Counted from the stretch's first letter, positions 9,697 to 19,091 are shown. The stretch is DNA of 64,000 bases from Conchocele bisecta (GCA_029237695.1 CM055275.1:8196899-8260898); one strand, 5' to 3'. The notes: generated by a model not told the origin, from the sequence alone. Made by a program: numbers and translations.

Positions 9697-10235
9697 AGTA
9701 ATGATTGGTTGATTGATTAGTTTGATGGTTGGATGGTTTGATGGTTGGTTGGTTGGTTGGTTGGTTGGTTGGTTGGATGGATGGTTGGTTGGTTAGTTGG
9801 TTGGACGACTGGTTGGTTGACTGGTTGGTTTGATGGTTGGTTGGTTTGGTGGCTGCTTGATTGGTTGATTTATTGATTAGTTGGTTTGATGGTTGATTGG
9901 TTGGTTGGTTTGATGGTTTATTTATTGATTTGTTGGTTTGCTGGTTGATTGGTTGGTTGGTTTGCTGGTTGATTTGTTGGTTTGATTTATTGGTTGGTTT
10001 GATGGTTGATTGATTTATTGGTTGGTTTGCTGGTTGATTGATTGGTTGGTTGGTTTGATGTTGATTGATTGGTTGGTTGGTTACAATATTACGTTGTTGG
10101 GTGACTGTTTGATTTGTTGGTTACTGATTGCCTAACAATCACCTGCAGTAATGATTGGTTGGTTAGTTGGTTAAAAAAGTGGATTGTTGGTTGGACGTTT
10201 GATTGGTTGGATATTGCGGTCTCCAATAGGTGTTT
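9697..10235. repeat. GGTT/GATT-rich array flanking the exon 8 acceptor
   Basis: Long run of GGTTGGTTGGTTGGTTGGTT interspersed with TTTGATGGTTGATTGATTGG. It starts 5 bp from the exon 8 boundary. At 10140 the array is punctuated by CACCTGCAGTAATGATTGGT, a copy of the exon 8 acceptor edge. In gene direction the pyrimidine-poor array replaces a normal polypyrimidine tract. Confidence 0.8.
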
Positions 10236-10262
10236 ATATATCACACCAGTGAGTACCTGCAG
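10236..10262 (-). pseudogene. Copy of the exon 8 acceptor and first bases
   Basis: CACCAGTGAGTACCTGCAG matches exon 8's ACCACTGAGTACCTGCAG. The minus-strand acceptor CTGCAG is intact, but similarity is lost after about 12 exonic bases, so no useful exon remains. Confidence 0.5.
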
Positions 10263-10334
10263 AAACAGTAAAATCAGTCACACTGATGAATGTACCCCTC
10301 AAAAGCGTTAACACAAGTTTCCAAGTCATTTGAC

Positions 10335-10425
10335 CTTGAGCACAAATTCCCGTTGCATCGCGACAAGTAGCATTGCTGGGCCATCTGAATCCTCTCTTAA
10401 ACCTTTCATCTACTACCAAAATCAT
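10335..10425 (-). pseudogene. Degenerate fragment of exon 7
   Basis: On the minus strand, TTCAGATGGCCCAGCAATGC then TAC, TTGTCGCGATGCAACGGG matches the exon 7 segment coding ERFQMAHQCYSVTMQRA with several substitutions and a 2-bp deletion that breaks the frame. It lies in the intron downstream of exon 7, about 1.1 kb away. Confidence 0.65.
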
Positions 10426-10436
10426 TAACAACAAGA

Positions 10437-10890
10437 ACTGGCATCATTGAACGAAGCTAATCCCATTGCCGGCAGCCTTAATAAAAAAATAATAAAATAG
10501 ATTTGTCAGTAAGTGAGGCTTACGGAATACCCCCCCCCCCCACGTGGGCCCAGGTACCTACCCCTAAATATGTAGTTATAACATATTTCTCTGATGTTAA
10601 GTTTAGTGACAGATGTACACAAGTCCTCAGTGACCTTGACCTTGGGCGGTCGGACGTGGGTCATATGCAAAACAAAGCAGCATCCCTAGACATACATTGT
10701 GGCCAAATATTATCAAAATCGGTGAAGATGTTGACGGGTTATTGAAAAAAGACAAAAATTGACATTTTTGCCTTACAAACAAGGTGAACATAAGTCCTCA
10801 GTGACCTTGACCTTGGGCGTTCGGATTTGGGTCGTATGCAAAACAAAGCAGCATCCCTAGACACACATTATTGCCAAATATTATCACGTA
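10437..10890. repeat. ~171-bp tandem repeat with TGACCTTGACCTT
   Basis: Two units share AGTCCTCAGTGACCTTGACC and AAGCAGCATCCCTAGACA (starts at 10623 and 10794). The left flank AGCTAATCCCATTGCCGGCAG ties it to 6505-6790. A homopolymer of about 13 C lies at 10530-10542. Confidence 0.65.
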
Positions 10891-10898
10891 CGTACATT

Positions 10899-11482
10899 GA
10901 ATATAGAGAATAGTAGGTTAGTGCCGTGAATGGGAAAAAATATCTGGCAAGGCTCAGGAAACGGGATGGGCGAGGCTCTGCCGAACCCATCCCGCTTCCG
11001 TGCCGCGCCAGATATTTTTTCCCATTCACGGCACCTACTATTCTATTTATCCCATCAACACCTACAAATGGCTGTAAAATGCAAAAATATAACCCCAGCC
11101 GCCGCACTTATTCATATGCAGTTATTAGGTCGTATTGACTGGATATCAAAAAAGTTTCACGGCACCGTGTTTCACGGTACATACGCACTGTGCTGACGGG
11201 ATAAAATGCTTTATCCTGTCAACACAGTGCGTATGTGCCGTGAAACACGGTGCCGTGAAACATTTTTGATATCCAGTCAATACTATTTTTGCATTTTACA
11301 GCCATTTGTAGGTGTTGACGGGATAAATAGAATAGTAGGTTAGTGCCGTGAATGGGAAAAAATATCTGGCGCGGCACGGAAACGGGATGTGCTCGGCAGA
11401 GCCTCGCCCATCCCGTTTCCTGAGCCTTGCCAGATATTTTTTCCCATTCACGGCACTAACCTACTATTCTCTATATATCCCG
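10899..11482. mobile_element. M7 composite palindrome (three levels)
   Basis: The whole 584 bp is an inverted repeat. Each arm is itself an M7 hairpin: GTGCCGTGAATGGGAAAAAA, then AAACGGGATGGGCGAGGCTC, and back. The centre is another hairpin built of TTTCACGGCACCGTGTTTCA with TTGATATCCAGTCAATAC on both sides. It ends 36 bp before the exon 7 donor. A half copy is at 44197-44440 and a relative at 63403-63552. Confidence 0.75.
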
Positions 11483-11517
11483 GCGAGGGATTAACAAAAA
11501 GAGGAAATATATCTCAC

Positions 11518-11779
11518 CATATCAAACCACTGCAGTAGAGCGGCCGCCCGTTGCATCGTGACACTGTAGCATTGGTGGGCCATCTGAAACCTCTCCGTGC
11601 CCGACTGGGCGTCCGTGTAGATGTTGTTACACGCCTTCTCTAGAGTCATCACTTCATCTGGTTTGCAGTACGGAAACTCGATCGTAGACAAGTACAACTG
11701 GGTGCTCCGGAGGTTCTGGATGGACGCGATTACGTTGTTTCGTACTTCAGTTGTTGCTAGGTACTTCCGTTGACTGTCA
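11518..11779 (-). CDS. Exon 7 of the coiled-coil gene
   Basis: Longest exon, 262 bp, with acceptor ATACTTTCAG|TGACAG and donor GATATG|GTGAGA. The first base completes the split codon from exon 6 and the last codon is complete (phase 0). The 87 codons run DSQRKYLATTEVRNNVIASI, then QNLRSTQLYLSTIEFPYCKP and DEVMTLEKACNNIYTDAQSG, ending YSVTMQRAAALLQWFDM. It looks like a globular or helical-bundle segment rather than pure coiled coil. Its G+C content is visibly above the flanking introns. No catalytic motif or signal is apparent and I cannot name the family. A duplicated 5' third lies 410 bp upstream (12188-12275) and a decayed fragment lies downstream (10335-10425). A 584-bp palindrome ends 36 bp from its donor. 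Confidence 0.82.
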
Positions 11780-11799
11780 CTGAAAGTATCGTATATTAT

Positions 11800-12175
11800 G
11801 AAGAACAAGAAATGCGTCTGTCGAACGCGGATGCCACCTGCAGCATATTTGAGAAACTGTGACAAAGTGGTTAACCGAAAAGTGTGACGGACGGACGGAG
11901 GACGGACGGACGGACAGACGGACGGACGTTCTTAAAGTACTATACTTATGTGGCTTATCACATGTTAAATATTAGCCACATAAAAGGATTTTTAGCCACA
12001 TAAAAGGATTTTTAGGTGGCTAATTGTAACCAACCCTATCCTTTACTAAGTCCATAACCCTGTGGGGCTAGCCACATAAGTATAGTACCGTCAGCGCAGA
12101 TAGACGGACAGACGGACGGTCCAAACATTATATGCCACCCGTTTCTTCGAAATCCGGTGGCATAAAAACAGTAGA
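11800..12175. mobile_element. M12 repeat with GGAC microsatellite core
   Basis: Shares AATGCGTCTGTCGAACGCGG, ATATTTGAGAAACTGTGACA and TATGCCACCCGTTTCTTCGA with 45000-45395. The interior has GGACGGACGGACAGACGGAC and an insert of AGCCACATAAAAGGATTTTT repeats between CTTAAAGTACTATACTTATG and CATAAGTATAGTACC. It starts only 20 bp from the exon 7 acceptor. Confidence 0.65.
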
Positions 12176-12187
12176 TTATAGATACAT

Positions 12188-12275
12188 GTAGATCTGGGTG
12201 CTCCGGAGGTTCCGTGTGGCAGCGATTACGTTGTTTCGTACTTCGGTTGTTGCTAGGTACTTCCGTTGTGTGTCA
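12188..12275 (-). pseudogene. Duplicated 5' third of exon 7
   Basis: 88 bp matching the first third of exon 7, open in the same frame: DTQRKYLATTEVRNNVIAAT then RNLRSTQIYM. Several differences from exon 7 are silent (for example GAAGTACGAAACAACGTAAT is unchanged). The acceptor position reads ACTTTAAG instead of ACTTTCAG and no donor follows the copy. It could be a truncated duplicate or part of an older complete second exon. Confidence 0.75.
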
Positions 12276-12299
12276 CTTAAAGTATCGTAATATTGTGAA

Positions 12300-12630
12300 G
12301 AAAAACAAAGGTTTATTTTAATTTCCATTACGCAAACACGTCTTATTTGGAATTAATAAATCAGTGAACTACTTTCGGCAAGGGAGATAATCAATATCAC
12401 GCAAACTATTTTCATACGAGCCAATCGGATTGTTCTGTTTATTAGTATATATAGTTTTAATCTATCTCCTGTAATATATGAAACATTATTTTGTTATGCT
12501 ATTGGTACTAATACATGTTGTTTTAATAGCGTATCTCTGTAACGGTATCGTTGTAGATGGAGTTGCAAATAATTTAATAATTATTACGTTCAAATGGTTG
12601 CGTAATACTGATAGCACTTCTGTATAAATG
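12300..12630. other. Intronic stretch without recognised features
   Basis: AT-rich, no repeats shared with the rest of the window, and no long open frame. It is presumably intron 6 sequence of the coiled-coil gene. Confidence 0.6.
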
Positions 12631-12643
12631 TAATCGTCGTAAA

Positions 12644-12750
12644 TGGCGCGATAGTCGTGAGGTTAAGGTCGCCGACTTCTATGATTTAATTACCGATTCC
12701 CGAAAGGGTCGGTGGTTCAAACCTCGACGTGGTATATTGTTTTTTTTTCT
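12644..12750 (+). ncRNA. tRNA-like Pol III unit (pseudo-tRNA or SINE head)
   Basis: TAGTCGTGAGGTTAAGG resembles a type-2 tRNA A box and GGTGGTTCAAACC a B box. Between them ACCGATTCCCGAAAGGGTCGGT folds as a long variable arm like tRNA-Ser or tRNA-Leu. A run of nine T follows at 12740. The anticodon and T stems do not pair well and the acceptor stem is poor, so it is more likely a decayed tRNA or a tRNA-derived SINE start than a working tRNA. It lies antisense in intron 6. Confidence 0.35.
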
Positions 12751-13151
12751 CCATATATATATTATTTTTGTGATTTTAATATTTTCACATTTTTATGATT
12801 TTAATAAAAATAGCTATATGTTGATAGAAACTTACCAACGATGAAAGTGTCCGTCTTTAAATAATATATACACAGACAGTTTGTTACTGTTTTTTTAAGT
12901 TTGAGGTACTGTGTATACCATATATTTTTTTACTGTCCCAACATCTATTTTTTGGCTGTCACAATTAATTAATTTTTGTCATTTTTTTATGAATTTGAAA
13001 TAATTATTGTCCTCCATCGGATCACAAAACTGTTCGGACTGCGCATGTGGCTACCATGACCAGAATTCACTGGCGGCAAACACAGTATCCTTCGGCGCCT
13101 ATTTATTAAATTATTATTTTTTATTTTATTTGAATTCCACGTGAGCGCTGA

Positions 13152-13380
13152 ATTTTGTGTCAACACCATTTACAGAAAATAGTGGTGATTTTATAAACGA
13201 ATATCGAAGAAATGCGGCTATATATTTTTTGTAAATTTTCAACACCATTTACGGAAAAAAATTACTGATTTTTTAAAACAATATCGGCATAACTAAAAAT
13301 ACGGTGATAGAATTGTTGTCAACTTTTCAACACCATTTAGAGAAAATATTACTGATTTTCTAAAAACGATATCGGCGAAG
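13152..13380. repeat. Three diverged ~80-bp repeats
   Basis: TCAACACCATTTACAGAAAA recurs near 13161, 13239 and 13332, each followed by a TGATTTT stretch and an AACGATATCGGCG-type end. Diverged, intronic, non-coding. Confidence 0.6.
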
Positions 13381-14730
13381 GTGTACTGAAGTCTGAACTA
13401 CTTTCTTTTTTTTTAATAACCAGCCGTCTAATAGATCTGTGTATAATCGAGAGTATATCGTTAATTGTCATGTTGTCTCCGACAGTGAGGTGTTGCGGCA
13501 CACATCAAAACGACACGTCAATTTCAAAACATTGCCTCAGGGTCAACAGCTGTGTGGTGTCTTCAGATCAACACCTCGTCACACAGACTGCGCATTTATC
13601 GATTTTTTTCCACACAAAGCGACGTGTATTTACAACTAGATCTGTGTAATATGTTGGGTGTAGCCAAAGACCATACATAAATTCGTAATTAGTCACAGAT
13701 GTAGCTTTAAAATATAATCAATTTCCTTAAATTACGTCCGCAAGTTGACAGATATTTCAGAGCAGACGTCATCGTAATTTGCCGTTATTTATTTCCAAAA
13801 TTAGCCATATATTCTGTAAATGGCGTTGAAAGTTGACAATAAATTAAGACCAGATCAGTACGTTAAATAGCTATCGACGACAACTGACGATCCGCTGAGA
13901 GAGTAATACCGTTTACGCGTATCCAATGTTAAATATACATCGTTATTTTTTTATGACTTTCGTAGTTTAAACCGAGAAATTCAAACCGTTTCCAATTATT
14001 GGGGAACATAATATCATGATTAGCACACCGTTTCACTAAGCGGTGGCTACTCAGGGAATGGGATCACACGGTCTATTGTTTACACTGGATTAATGGCGGC
14101 CCCCATGAGGTCTCAGGTAAATCTTATTTTTCAATAATACGACTATGGTTTCTTCCTTTTAGTGATGATCATGTTCCAGCCGTTGACACTTATTTATTTA
14201 GCAGCATTACTTATGTAGTTAGTCTGAACATTCTGCAGAGAAATTTGAATTGGACGGAATCGAGCGTTGTTTAAACTTATTTCGGTTCATATGCGCAGGT
14301 CAAAATATGAACTGAAAATGGCGCTTTGTGTGACAGAAATCCGTCCGCGTACGACAAAAAAAAAAAATTGTTATAAATATCACATATAGCGAAACAGCGG
14401 TAGCATCTACTGTTTTAATAATATGCATACATATTGTAATTAATGTTTAATAGTAATATACTTATGAATAATATACGATACTATGGTTTATACTCCAGCA
14501 CTATGTTTTAAGGTTGTGTGATTTGCCTCAATATAAGCTGGATTGATTAATACTTATATTCATGCGCTTCATGAGAACATCAATACATTTAAAATATACA
14601 AATATCACTTAAAGGGTACCGATATGATACATTTTAATAATATAAATATTGAAAATACACATTAAAATCGCTTACAACATAAGTTATTGATCGAAAATAG
14701 TCACTGCATCGTGACCTATTTGACCGCATT
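13381..14730. other. Intron 6 interior, no supported gene
   Basis: Mostly single-copy AT-rich sequence. A short plus-strand ATG followed by a donor-like CAG|GTAAAT at 14093-14117 was considered and not accepted as an exon because nothing supports a continuation. Confidence 0.5.
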
Positions 14731-14737
14731 ACATATT

Positions 14738-14800
14738 ACGCGGGTACCTCACCACACCCCCTGTTTACATAGGTAACTGGGGGTATAGTGAGGTACGCTC
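14738..14800. repeat. Short palindrome GGTACCTCAC / GTGAGGTAC
   Basis: GGGTACCTCACCACACCCCC and TGGGGGTATAGTGAGGTACG pair to make a stem of about 20 bp with a loop containing TGTTTACATAGGTAAC. Confidence 0.6.
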
Positions 14801-15460
14801 GCTAATACAATGTTTGCGTAATGTTACTTATTTCTCAATGAAAGGTCCCTATATTGGGACCACTCATTTGAACCGACTCGATGAGATGGTTGAAATGGTG
14901 TCCACAACGTATATACTTCCGATGAGAGATGAAGAAAATATTGGAAATTTATTGCATTGAATATAATACAGACGATTCTCGTTATCTCAATATCGCCTAT
15001 CTCGATATACCTGCTTATCTCGATATACGTCCGAGGTCCCGGCCGAATTCCCTATATAGATCATGTATTTTACTCCTGATAAATCAATATCGGAAATGTT
15101 GATATTTCGGTTATGTCGAGGTGGAAAGAGAGTCCCGATAGCATGTTTCCTTCATATTTGTATTCTGATAACTCAATGTGAAAAATAAGCGCCTGGCACC
15201 GCCAAGTCTGACTCAGAGAGATTATCTCAGGTAAGTTTTCACACGTCTATAGAAATCAAAAACGCCGCCGCTAAAATGTGTTAAACGTTGCACAAACATG
15301 TTGAATGAATTCAATTAAACAATAATTAACCAATTAACCAATGTGACAATGGAACACTTTAACATGAAGATGAAATAAACGGTGTTGCAATCAAGCCAAT
15401 TGAAACTGGTATTTCTTAACGCTGATTTGATTCGATTTGGGCCGAATGTGTTTGTGCCTT
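14801..15460. other. Intron 6 sequence, no features
   Basis: Includes an ATCTCGATATACCTGC repeat phrase near 14995-15030 but no gene, RNA or clear transposon end. Confidence 0.5.
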
Positions 15461-15822
15461 TAAAGGTACATGCCCACTCAGGAGGCACAAACTGTTCTTT
15501 ATAGGAATTAAATAAGGGTATAATTGTATCACTATTCCACCAGTTCTAAAAATTATGAGCCAATCAATATGTGGGGTAATGATGAATTAATTTTTATTTT
15601 GCCAGAAAATGTCTCGGATGATGTCTCTAGATATAAAGAACAGTTTGTGCCTACTGAGTGGGCATGTACCTTTAAAGGTACATGCCCACTCAGTAGGCAC
15701 AAAATGTTCTTTATATCAGAGACATCATCTGAGACATTTTCTGGCAAAATAAACATTCATTCACCATTACCCCACGTATTGATTGGCATTATTATACATT
15801 TTATATCAGACGTTAAACTAAA
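15461..15822. mobile_element. Two M4 MITEs tail to head
   Basis: 15461-15675 is complete (TTAAAGGTACATGCCCACTC to GAGTGGGCATGTACCTTTAA). 15673-15822 begins a second copy that stops after ATTTTATATCAGACGTTAAA. The shared junction matches the arrangement at 9146, so tandem contact is a recurring form for this family. Confidence 0.7.
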
Positions 15823-15837
15823 GCACCACTAGACGCG

Positions 15838-16228
15838 CTTCGTTGTCTTCAGACAACTCTTGTTTGTATTTTATCAGGTAACCTGCCCTGTATTGACCGA
15901 ATACGTACTGACTGATAACATATTGTTGTATCAGGCATTGACCTGATATAAACATCCGGGTTACAACGAAGTGAAAACTGACGTTCCATTGGTCGGATGA
16001 CGTCACGTGACGTTACCGAATGACGTCAGTGTAATGACGCAACGCAAAGAAGCCCGCATTCTGTCCATAGATAACGACATCATCTGTGATCATTTTCGAG
16101 CATAAAAGGTTACCTGATAAATAGAATACCAGACTAGTGTATTTTGATAGCAAGTTTATGAGGCCTTGCCTGATAAACTTGATATCAAAAGATACAAGCC
16201 TGGTATTCTGTATATCAAAGCGGTAGCC
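15838..16228. mobile_element. M11 element
   Basis: Matches 39212-39727 in reverse orientation: CAGGTAACCTGCCCTGTATT, AACATCCGGGTTACAACGAA and GACGTCACGTGACGTTACCG. It ends in a hairpin of GATAGCAAGTTTATGAGGCC with AAACTTGATATCAAAAGATA. It carries several TGACGTCA-type CRE palindromes. Inserted in intron 6, 57 bp from exon 6. Confidence 0.65.
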
Positions 16229-16284
16229 ATGTTCTATTATTTCGTCACTATTACCTTTAACCACATATGTATAAAGAGACGTAC

Positions 16285-16483
16285 GTTTGGAGTATGCAGC
16301 CTGACTCGCCCCAGCGAGCAACTGCGAACGACAGCTGCTGTACCGCGTGTTGTAAGAGAACCCTCCCGTTGTTCCACTTGAAATTCGCGACGCTAACTCG
16401 CTGTTTCTGGTCCATCAACATGTCGTACTCTGCCTCCAGTTTGTTTTCCTCCACGCTGCCGTATTCACCATTAAAAATGTCCG
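16285..16483 (-). CDS. Exon 6 of the coiled-coil gene
   Basis: 199 bp with acceptor TATATATTCAG|CGGAC and preferred donor CCAAAC|GTACGT. Two leading bases complete a Ser codon with the last base of exon 5, and two trailing bases carry into exon 7. The codons read DIFNGEYGSVEENKLEAEYD, then MLMDQKQRVSVANFKWNNGR, VLLQHAVQQLSFAVARW and GESGCILQ. A second in-phase donor (GGCGA|GTCAGG, 19 bp shorter at codon level 6 residues) is possible but weaker. The segment mixes acidic coiled coil with an aromatic, less polar part. It follows directly from the KALYEERDSLL end of exon 5. The family is not recognised. Confidence 0.78.
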
Positions 16484-16599
16484 CTGAATATATAAAAACG
16501 AGGCTAGGAAATTGTAGGAATTCTGAGACTTGCTGAGGATATCCAACTATATTGGAAATGGTAGGAATTTCACAGCAAGTTTTAGAATGAGAAATTCAG

Positions 16600-16800
16600 A
16601 AATGATGTCCATTCCATACCACACCCTAGTCACTTGGCCCCTTACCCTAAAATAGGATTACGAATAATTGTAATACTCACATAAGGGGTATAACCAGATT
16701 CAACTGTCACATACAAAATGCCAAAGACGTATGTGAGGGCCAAACCAGGTCTCCAGTCGGAATTCCGGTAAGCATGAACCTCGATCGTTAAATTACCCAT
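16600..16800. mobile_element. SINE-related fragment
   Basis: CCATACCACACCCTAGTCAC then TTGGCCCCTTACC, followed by AGGGCCAAACCAGGTCTCC, matches the middle part of the 28626 and 50333 repeats. Both ends are missing. Confidence 0.55.
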
Positions 16801-16935
16801 TACAAAATGTCCGCTAAACTAACAATAAATAGTTGGCATACAATCTAAGTAAATGTGATCCCCAGTAGAGATTGTGTATACTGTCTCATTTCATCTCCGA
16901 CTGTATCCTGCCCCACGATCTGTGATACCAAGGGA

Positions 16936-17880
16936 CAAATTCCACAGTAGGCTGTTGCGTCCTTCGTAGAGAGCTTTGAGTTTGTCTGCAGGGACCTTGC
17001 TACTTTTATAATGGGCATAACCCAAGAGAAAAATTAGACTACGATCTGAGACCAGGGCTAGTAATTGAGTATTGTCACTCCATCATTTCTGAAGCAATTG
17101 GGTATCTCAAAATTTTAATTGGGTAAAATAAAATCACACTACTGTTTACACAATTATTGAATTGTTTGCTGCTTCGAAATGAAAACATGTCTTGGCATTT
17201 AATTAGAATTGTCTCCAAGGAGACAATTCTACTGAAATACCAAGATGTGTTTTCATGGAAAATAAGAAAAATATGCTATACTTGTGGTCTGTTTATTGTT
17301 TTCTACAGCATGATAAAGGTACCACAAAATCTTTTTTGCTTTTTGATACTCGCTACTTCTGATTTCAATTGGGTTTTTGGCAATTTTAATTGGGTATTTA
17401 AGCAAATATGCAGCTTATCTGGAGCTCTGTGAGACACTGTAAAATGTATGTAGTAGGCTGTTGCGTCCTTCGTAGAGAGCTGTGAGTTTTTGCCTGCGGG
17501 GACCTTAATACTCTTGTAATGGCCATAACCGAAGAGAAAAATTAGACTACGATCTGAGACACTGTAAAACTTACACAGTAAGCTGTCGCGTTCCTCGTAG
17601 AGAGCTTTGAGTTTGTCTGCAGGGACCTTAATACTCTTGTAATGGCCATAACCGAAGAGAAAAATGAGACTACGATCTGAGACACTGTAAAACTTACACA
17701 GTAAGCTGTCGCGTTCCTCGTAGAGAGCTTTGAGTTTGTCTGCAGGGACCTTAATACTCTTGTAATGGCCATAACCGAAGAGAAAAATTAGACTACGATC
17801 TGAGACACTGTAAAACTTACACAGTAAGCTGTCGCGTTCCTCGTAGAGAGCTTTGAGTTTGTCTGCAGGGACCTTGACCT
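16936..17880 (-). repeat. 123-bp array derived from the exon 5 donor end
   Basis: Units repeat the last 19 codons of exon 5, its donor, and the start of intron 5. Three units are near identical (boundaries near 17827, 17704 and 17581), a fourth at 17449 and a fifth at 16943 are diverged. The period is 123 bp (41 codons) and the frame stays open through the three good units, reading KVPADKLKALYEERDSLL then CKFYSVSDRSLIFLFGYGHY and KSI. The donor TGT|GTAAGT is intact in three units and destroyed in the two outer ones. An M5 element interrupts the fifth unit. Confidence 0.88.
17046..17434. mobile_element. M5 MITE inserted in the 123-bp array
   Basis: CAGGGCTAGTAATTGAGTAT to ATCTGGAGCTCTG, flanked on both sides by TGAGAC. 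Removing it restores a continuous array unit, so TGAGAC is a 6-bp target duplication. The left terminus has a small deletion relative to the 27248 and 33199 copies. Confidence 0.8.
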
Positions 17881-17977
17881 TGTTAGCCTCTTTCTCATAC
17901 TCGTCCTTCTGTTGTTTCAGTCCTTCAAGTTGCTTACGGACGACCTCTTCTTTGTTCAGTGCCTCCATGTACTCTTC
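17821..17977 (-). CDS. Exon 5 of the coiled-coil gene
   Basis: 157 bp with acceptor ATTTATCTGCAG|GAAGAG and donor CTGT|GTAAGT. It joins exon 4 in phase 0 and ends with one spare base. It codes EEYMEALNKEEVVRKQLEGL, KQQKDEYEKEANKVKVPADK, LKALYEERDSLL, a classic charged heptad coiled coil. Both edges of this exon are the source of the arrays on either side. The 3' edge sits in a 123-bp array whose next two donors (ends at 17698 and 17575) are intact and in the same phase. Using them would add 41 or 82 residues including a hydrophobic FYSVSDRSLIFLFGYGHY stretch. The 5' edge recurs as pseudo-exons up to 24.1 kb. The nearest donor was chosen because it gives a uniformly coiled-coil product. Confidence 0.8.
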
Positions 17978-17987
17978 CTGCAGATAA

Positions 17988-18042
<55 letters not shown>

Positions 18043-18180
18043 TATTTATTGACCGATTGCTTGTTTGTTTGGTCGATTGATTGACTGATTGTTTGTCTGA
18101 TTGATTGATTATTGATTGATTGCCGGAACGATTATTGATCGATTAATTAATTAATTAATCAATTGATTGATTAAATGTTT
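17988..18180. repeat. (GATT)n array at the exon 5 acceptor
   Basis: GATTGATTGATTGATTGATT runs start 11 bp from the exon 5 boundary and grade into TTAATTAATTAATCAATTGA. In gene direction this is an (AATC)n tract standing where a polypyrimidine tract is expected. Confidence 0.85.
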
Positions 18181-18182
18181 GA

Positions 18183-18430
18183 TTAATCCTTAGACCGCTA
18201 CTCACAACAACTGTGGTCTGCTGTTGCTTTTATAGCTTGCCTTATTTCTCAATAAAAACATGCTTTGACAGCACTTCAGAATCATTTCCAATGGAAATGA
18301 TTCTGAAGTGTTGTCAAAGCATGTTGTAAATTATTCTAAAGTGCTGTCAAAGCATGTTTTTGATGATAAAAATGGAAAATAGAAAATAAACAGCAGACGA
18401 CAAAAATTAAGATAGCGGTGTAAGGGTTAA
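18183..18430. mobile_element. M2 palindromic MITE, long form
   Basis: TTAATCCTTAGACCGC start and GTGTAAGGGTTAA end. It is the best-preserved long M2, with arms around AATCATTTCCAATGGAAATG and the additional GTAAATTATTCTAAAGTGCTG segment. Confidence 0.75.
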
Positions 18431-18431
18431 C

Positions 18432-18505
18432 ATCTTTCAAGCTGCCGTAATAAGTGTTACCGGTACTTGTTCTTTGTTGAGCATTTTCATGTATTGTTCG
18501 TGTGA
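18432..18505 (-). pseudogene. Pseudo-exon copy of the exon 5 start
   Basis: Minus-strand frame EQYMKMLNKEQVPVTLITAA then stop, against EEYMEALNKEEVVRKQLEG in the real exon. The acceptor position reads CACACG, so AG is lost. Confidence 0.75.
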
Positions 18506-18569
18506 ATAAATAGTTGATTGATTGGTTGATAAATTAGTTGATTAGTTGATTGCTGATGGATTGATTCGA

Positions 18570-18620
18570 AATATTTCCTCTTTGTTCAGTGCTTCCATGT
18601 ACTCTATCTGTGGATGAATG
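18570..18620 (-). pseudogene. Pseudo-exon copy with an intact acceptor
   Basis: The minus strand reads CATCCACAG|ATAGAGTAC and continues IEYMEALNKEEIF before diverging, reaching a stop nine codons later. EYMEALNKEE is identical to the real exon. The preserved AG makes this the copy most able to compete for splicing. Confidence 0.8.
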
Positions 18621-18651
18621 GTTCATTGATTAATTGGTTGGTTGGTTGATT

Positions 18652-18678
18652 GACATCTTGCAAGCAGCTAAAGAACCT
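18652..18678 (-). pseudogene. Pseudo-exon copy split by an M3 insertion (distal part)
   Basis: CATCTTGCAAGCAGCTAAAG then AACCTG is one side of a repeat unit whose other side, TTCTTTGTCGAGTGCTTCTA, resumes at about 19030 after the M3 element. This dates the M3 insertion after the array expanded. Confidence 0.7.
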
Positions 18679-19028
18679 GGGGGCCGTTTCATTAAACTTT
18701 GTACGACCAAAATGTTCGTAAGTGCAAAATTATGATAGTCTGTAAATTTCACATTAACAATGTTTTCTTGTAAACAAGTATTGGATTTACATTTATTGAG
18801 CATAGGCTGCATATGCATCCTATGCTCAATAAATGTAAATCCAACAATTTACATTTACAGACGATCCTAAATTTTCACTTACGAACATTTCAGTCGTTCA
18901 AAGTTTAATGAAATGGGCTCCTAGCCTATGCTCAATAAATGTAAATCCATCAACTTAAAATTCCAGACGATCCTAAATTTGCACTTATGAACAGTTTAGT
19001 TGTACGAAGTTTAGTGAAACGGCCCCCT
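18679..19028. mobile_element. M3 composite palindrome
   Basis: Outer ends GGGGGCCGTTTCATTAAACT and GTTTAGTGAAACGGCCCCC. Inside there are two successive M3 cores (ATTGAGCATAGGCTGCATAT and GAGCCTATGCTCAATAAATG types), with an internal CATTTCAGTCGTTCAAAGTT end, so one M3 is nested in another. Confidence 0.7.
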
Positions 19029-19080
19029 GTTCTTTGTCGAGTGCTTCTAATCCATTTATTTTCCCCTGTAGATAAATGAG
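19029..19080 (-). pseudogene. Pseudo-exon copy split by M3 (proximal part)
   Basis: Continuation of the 18652 unit: TTCTTTGTCGAGTGCTTCTA, ATCCATTTATTTTCCCCTGT then AGATAAATGAGTGATTGATT. The minus strand has CTACAGGGGAAAATAAATGG with a frame stop shortly after. Confidence 0.65.
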
Positions 19081-19091
19081 TGATTGATTGA

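Noticed and set aside
14093..14117. Plus-strand ATGGCGGCCCCCATGAGG followed by CAG|GTAAAT
   Set aside because: Eight codons only, no downstream exon found, and it sits inside intron 6 of the supported gene.
17988..18180. Telomere-type repeat
   Set aside because: The monomer is GATT, not TTAGGG or a known telomeric variant.
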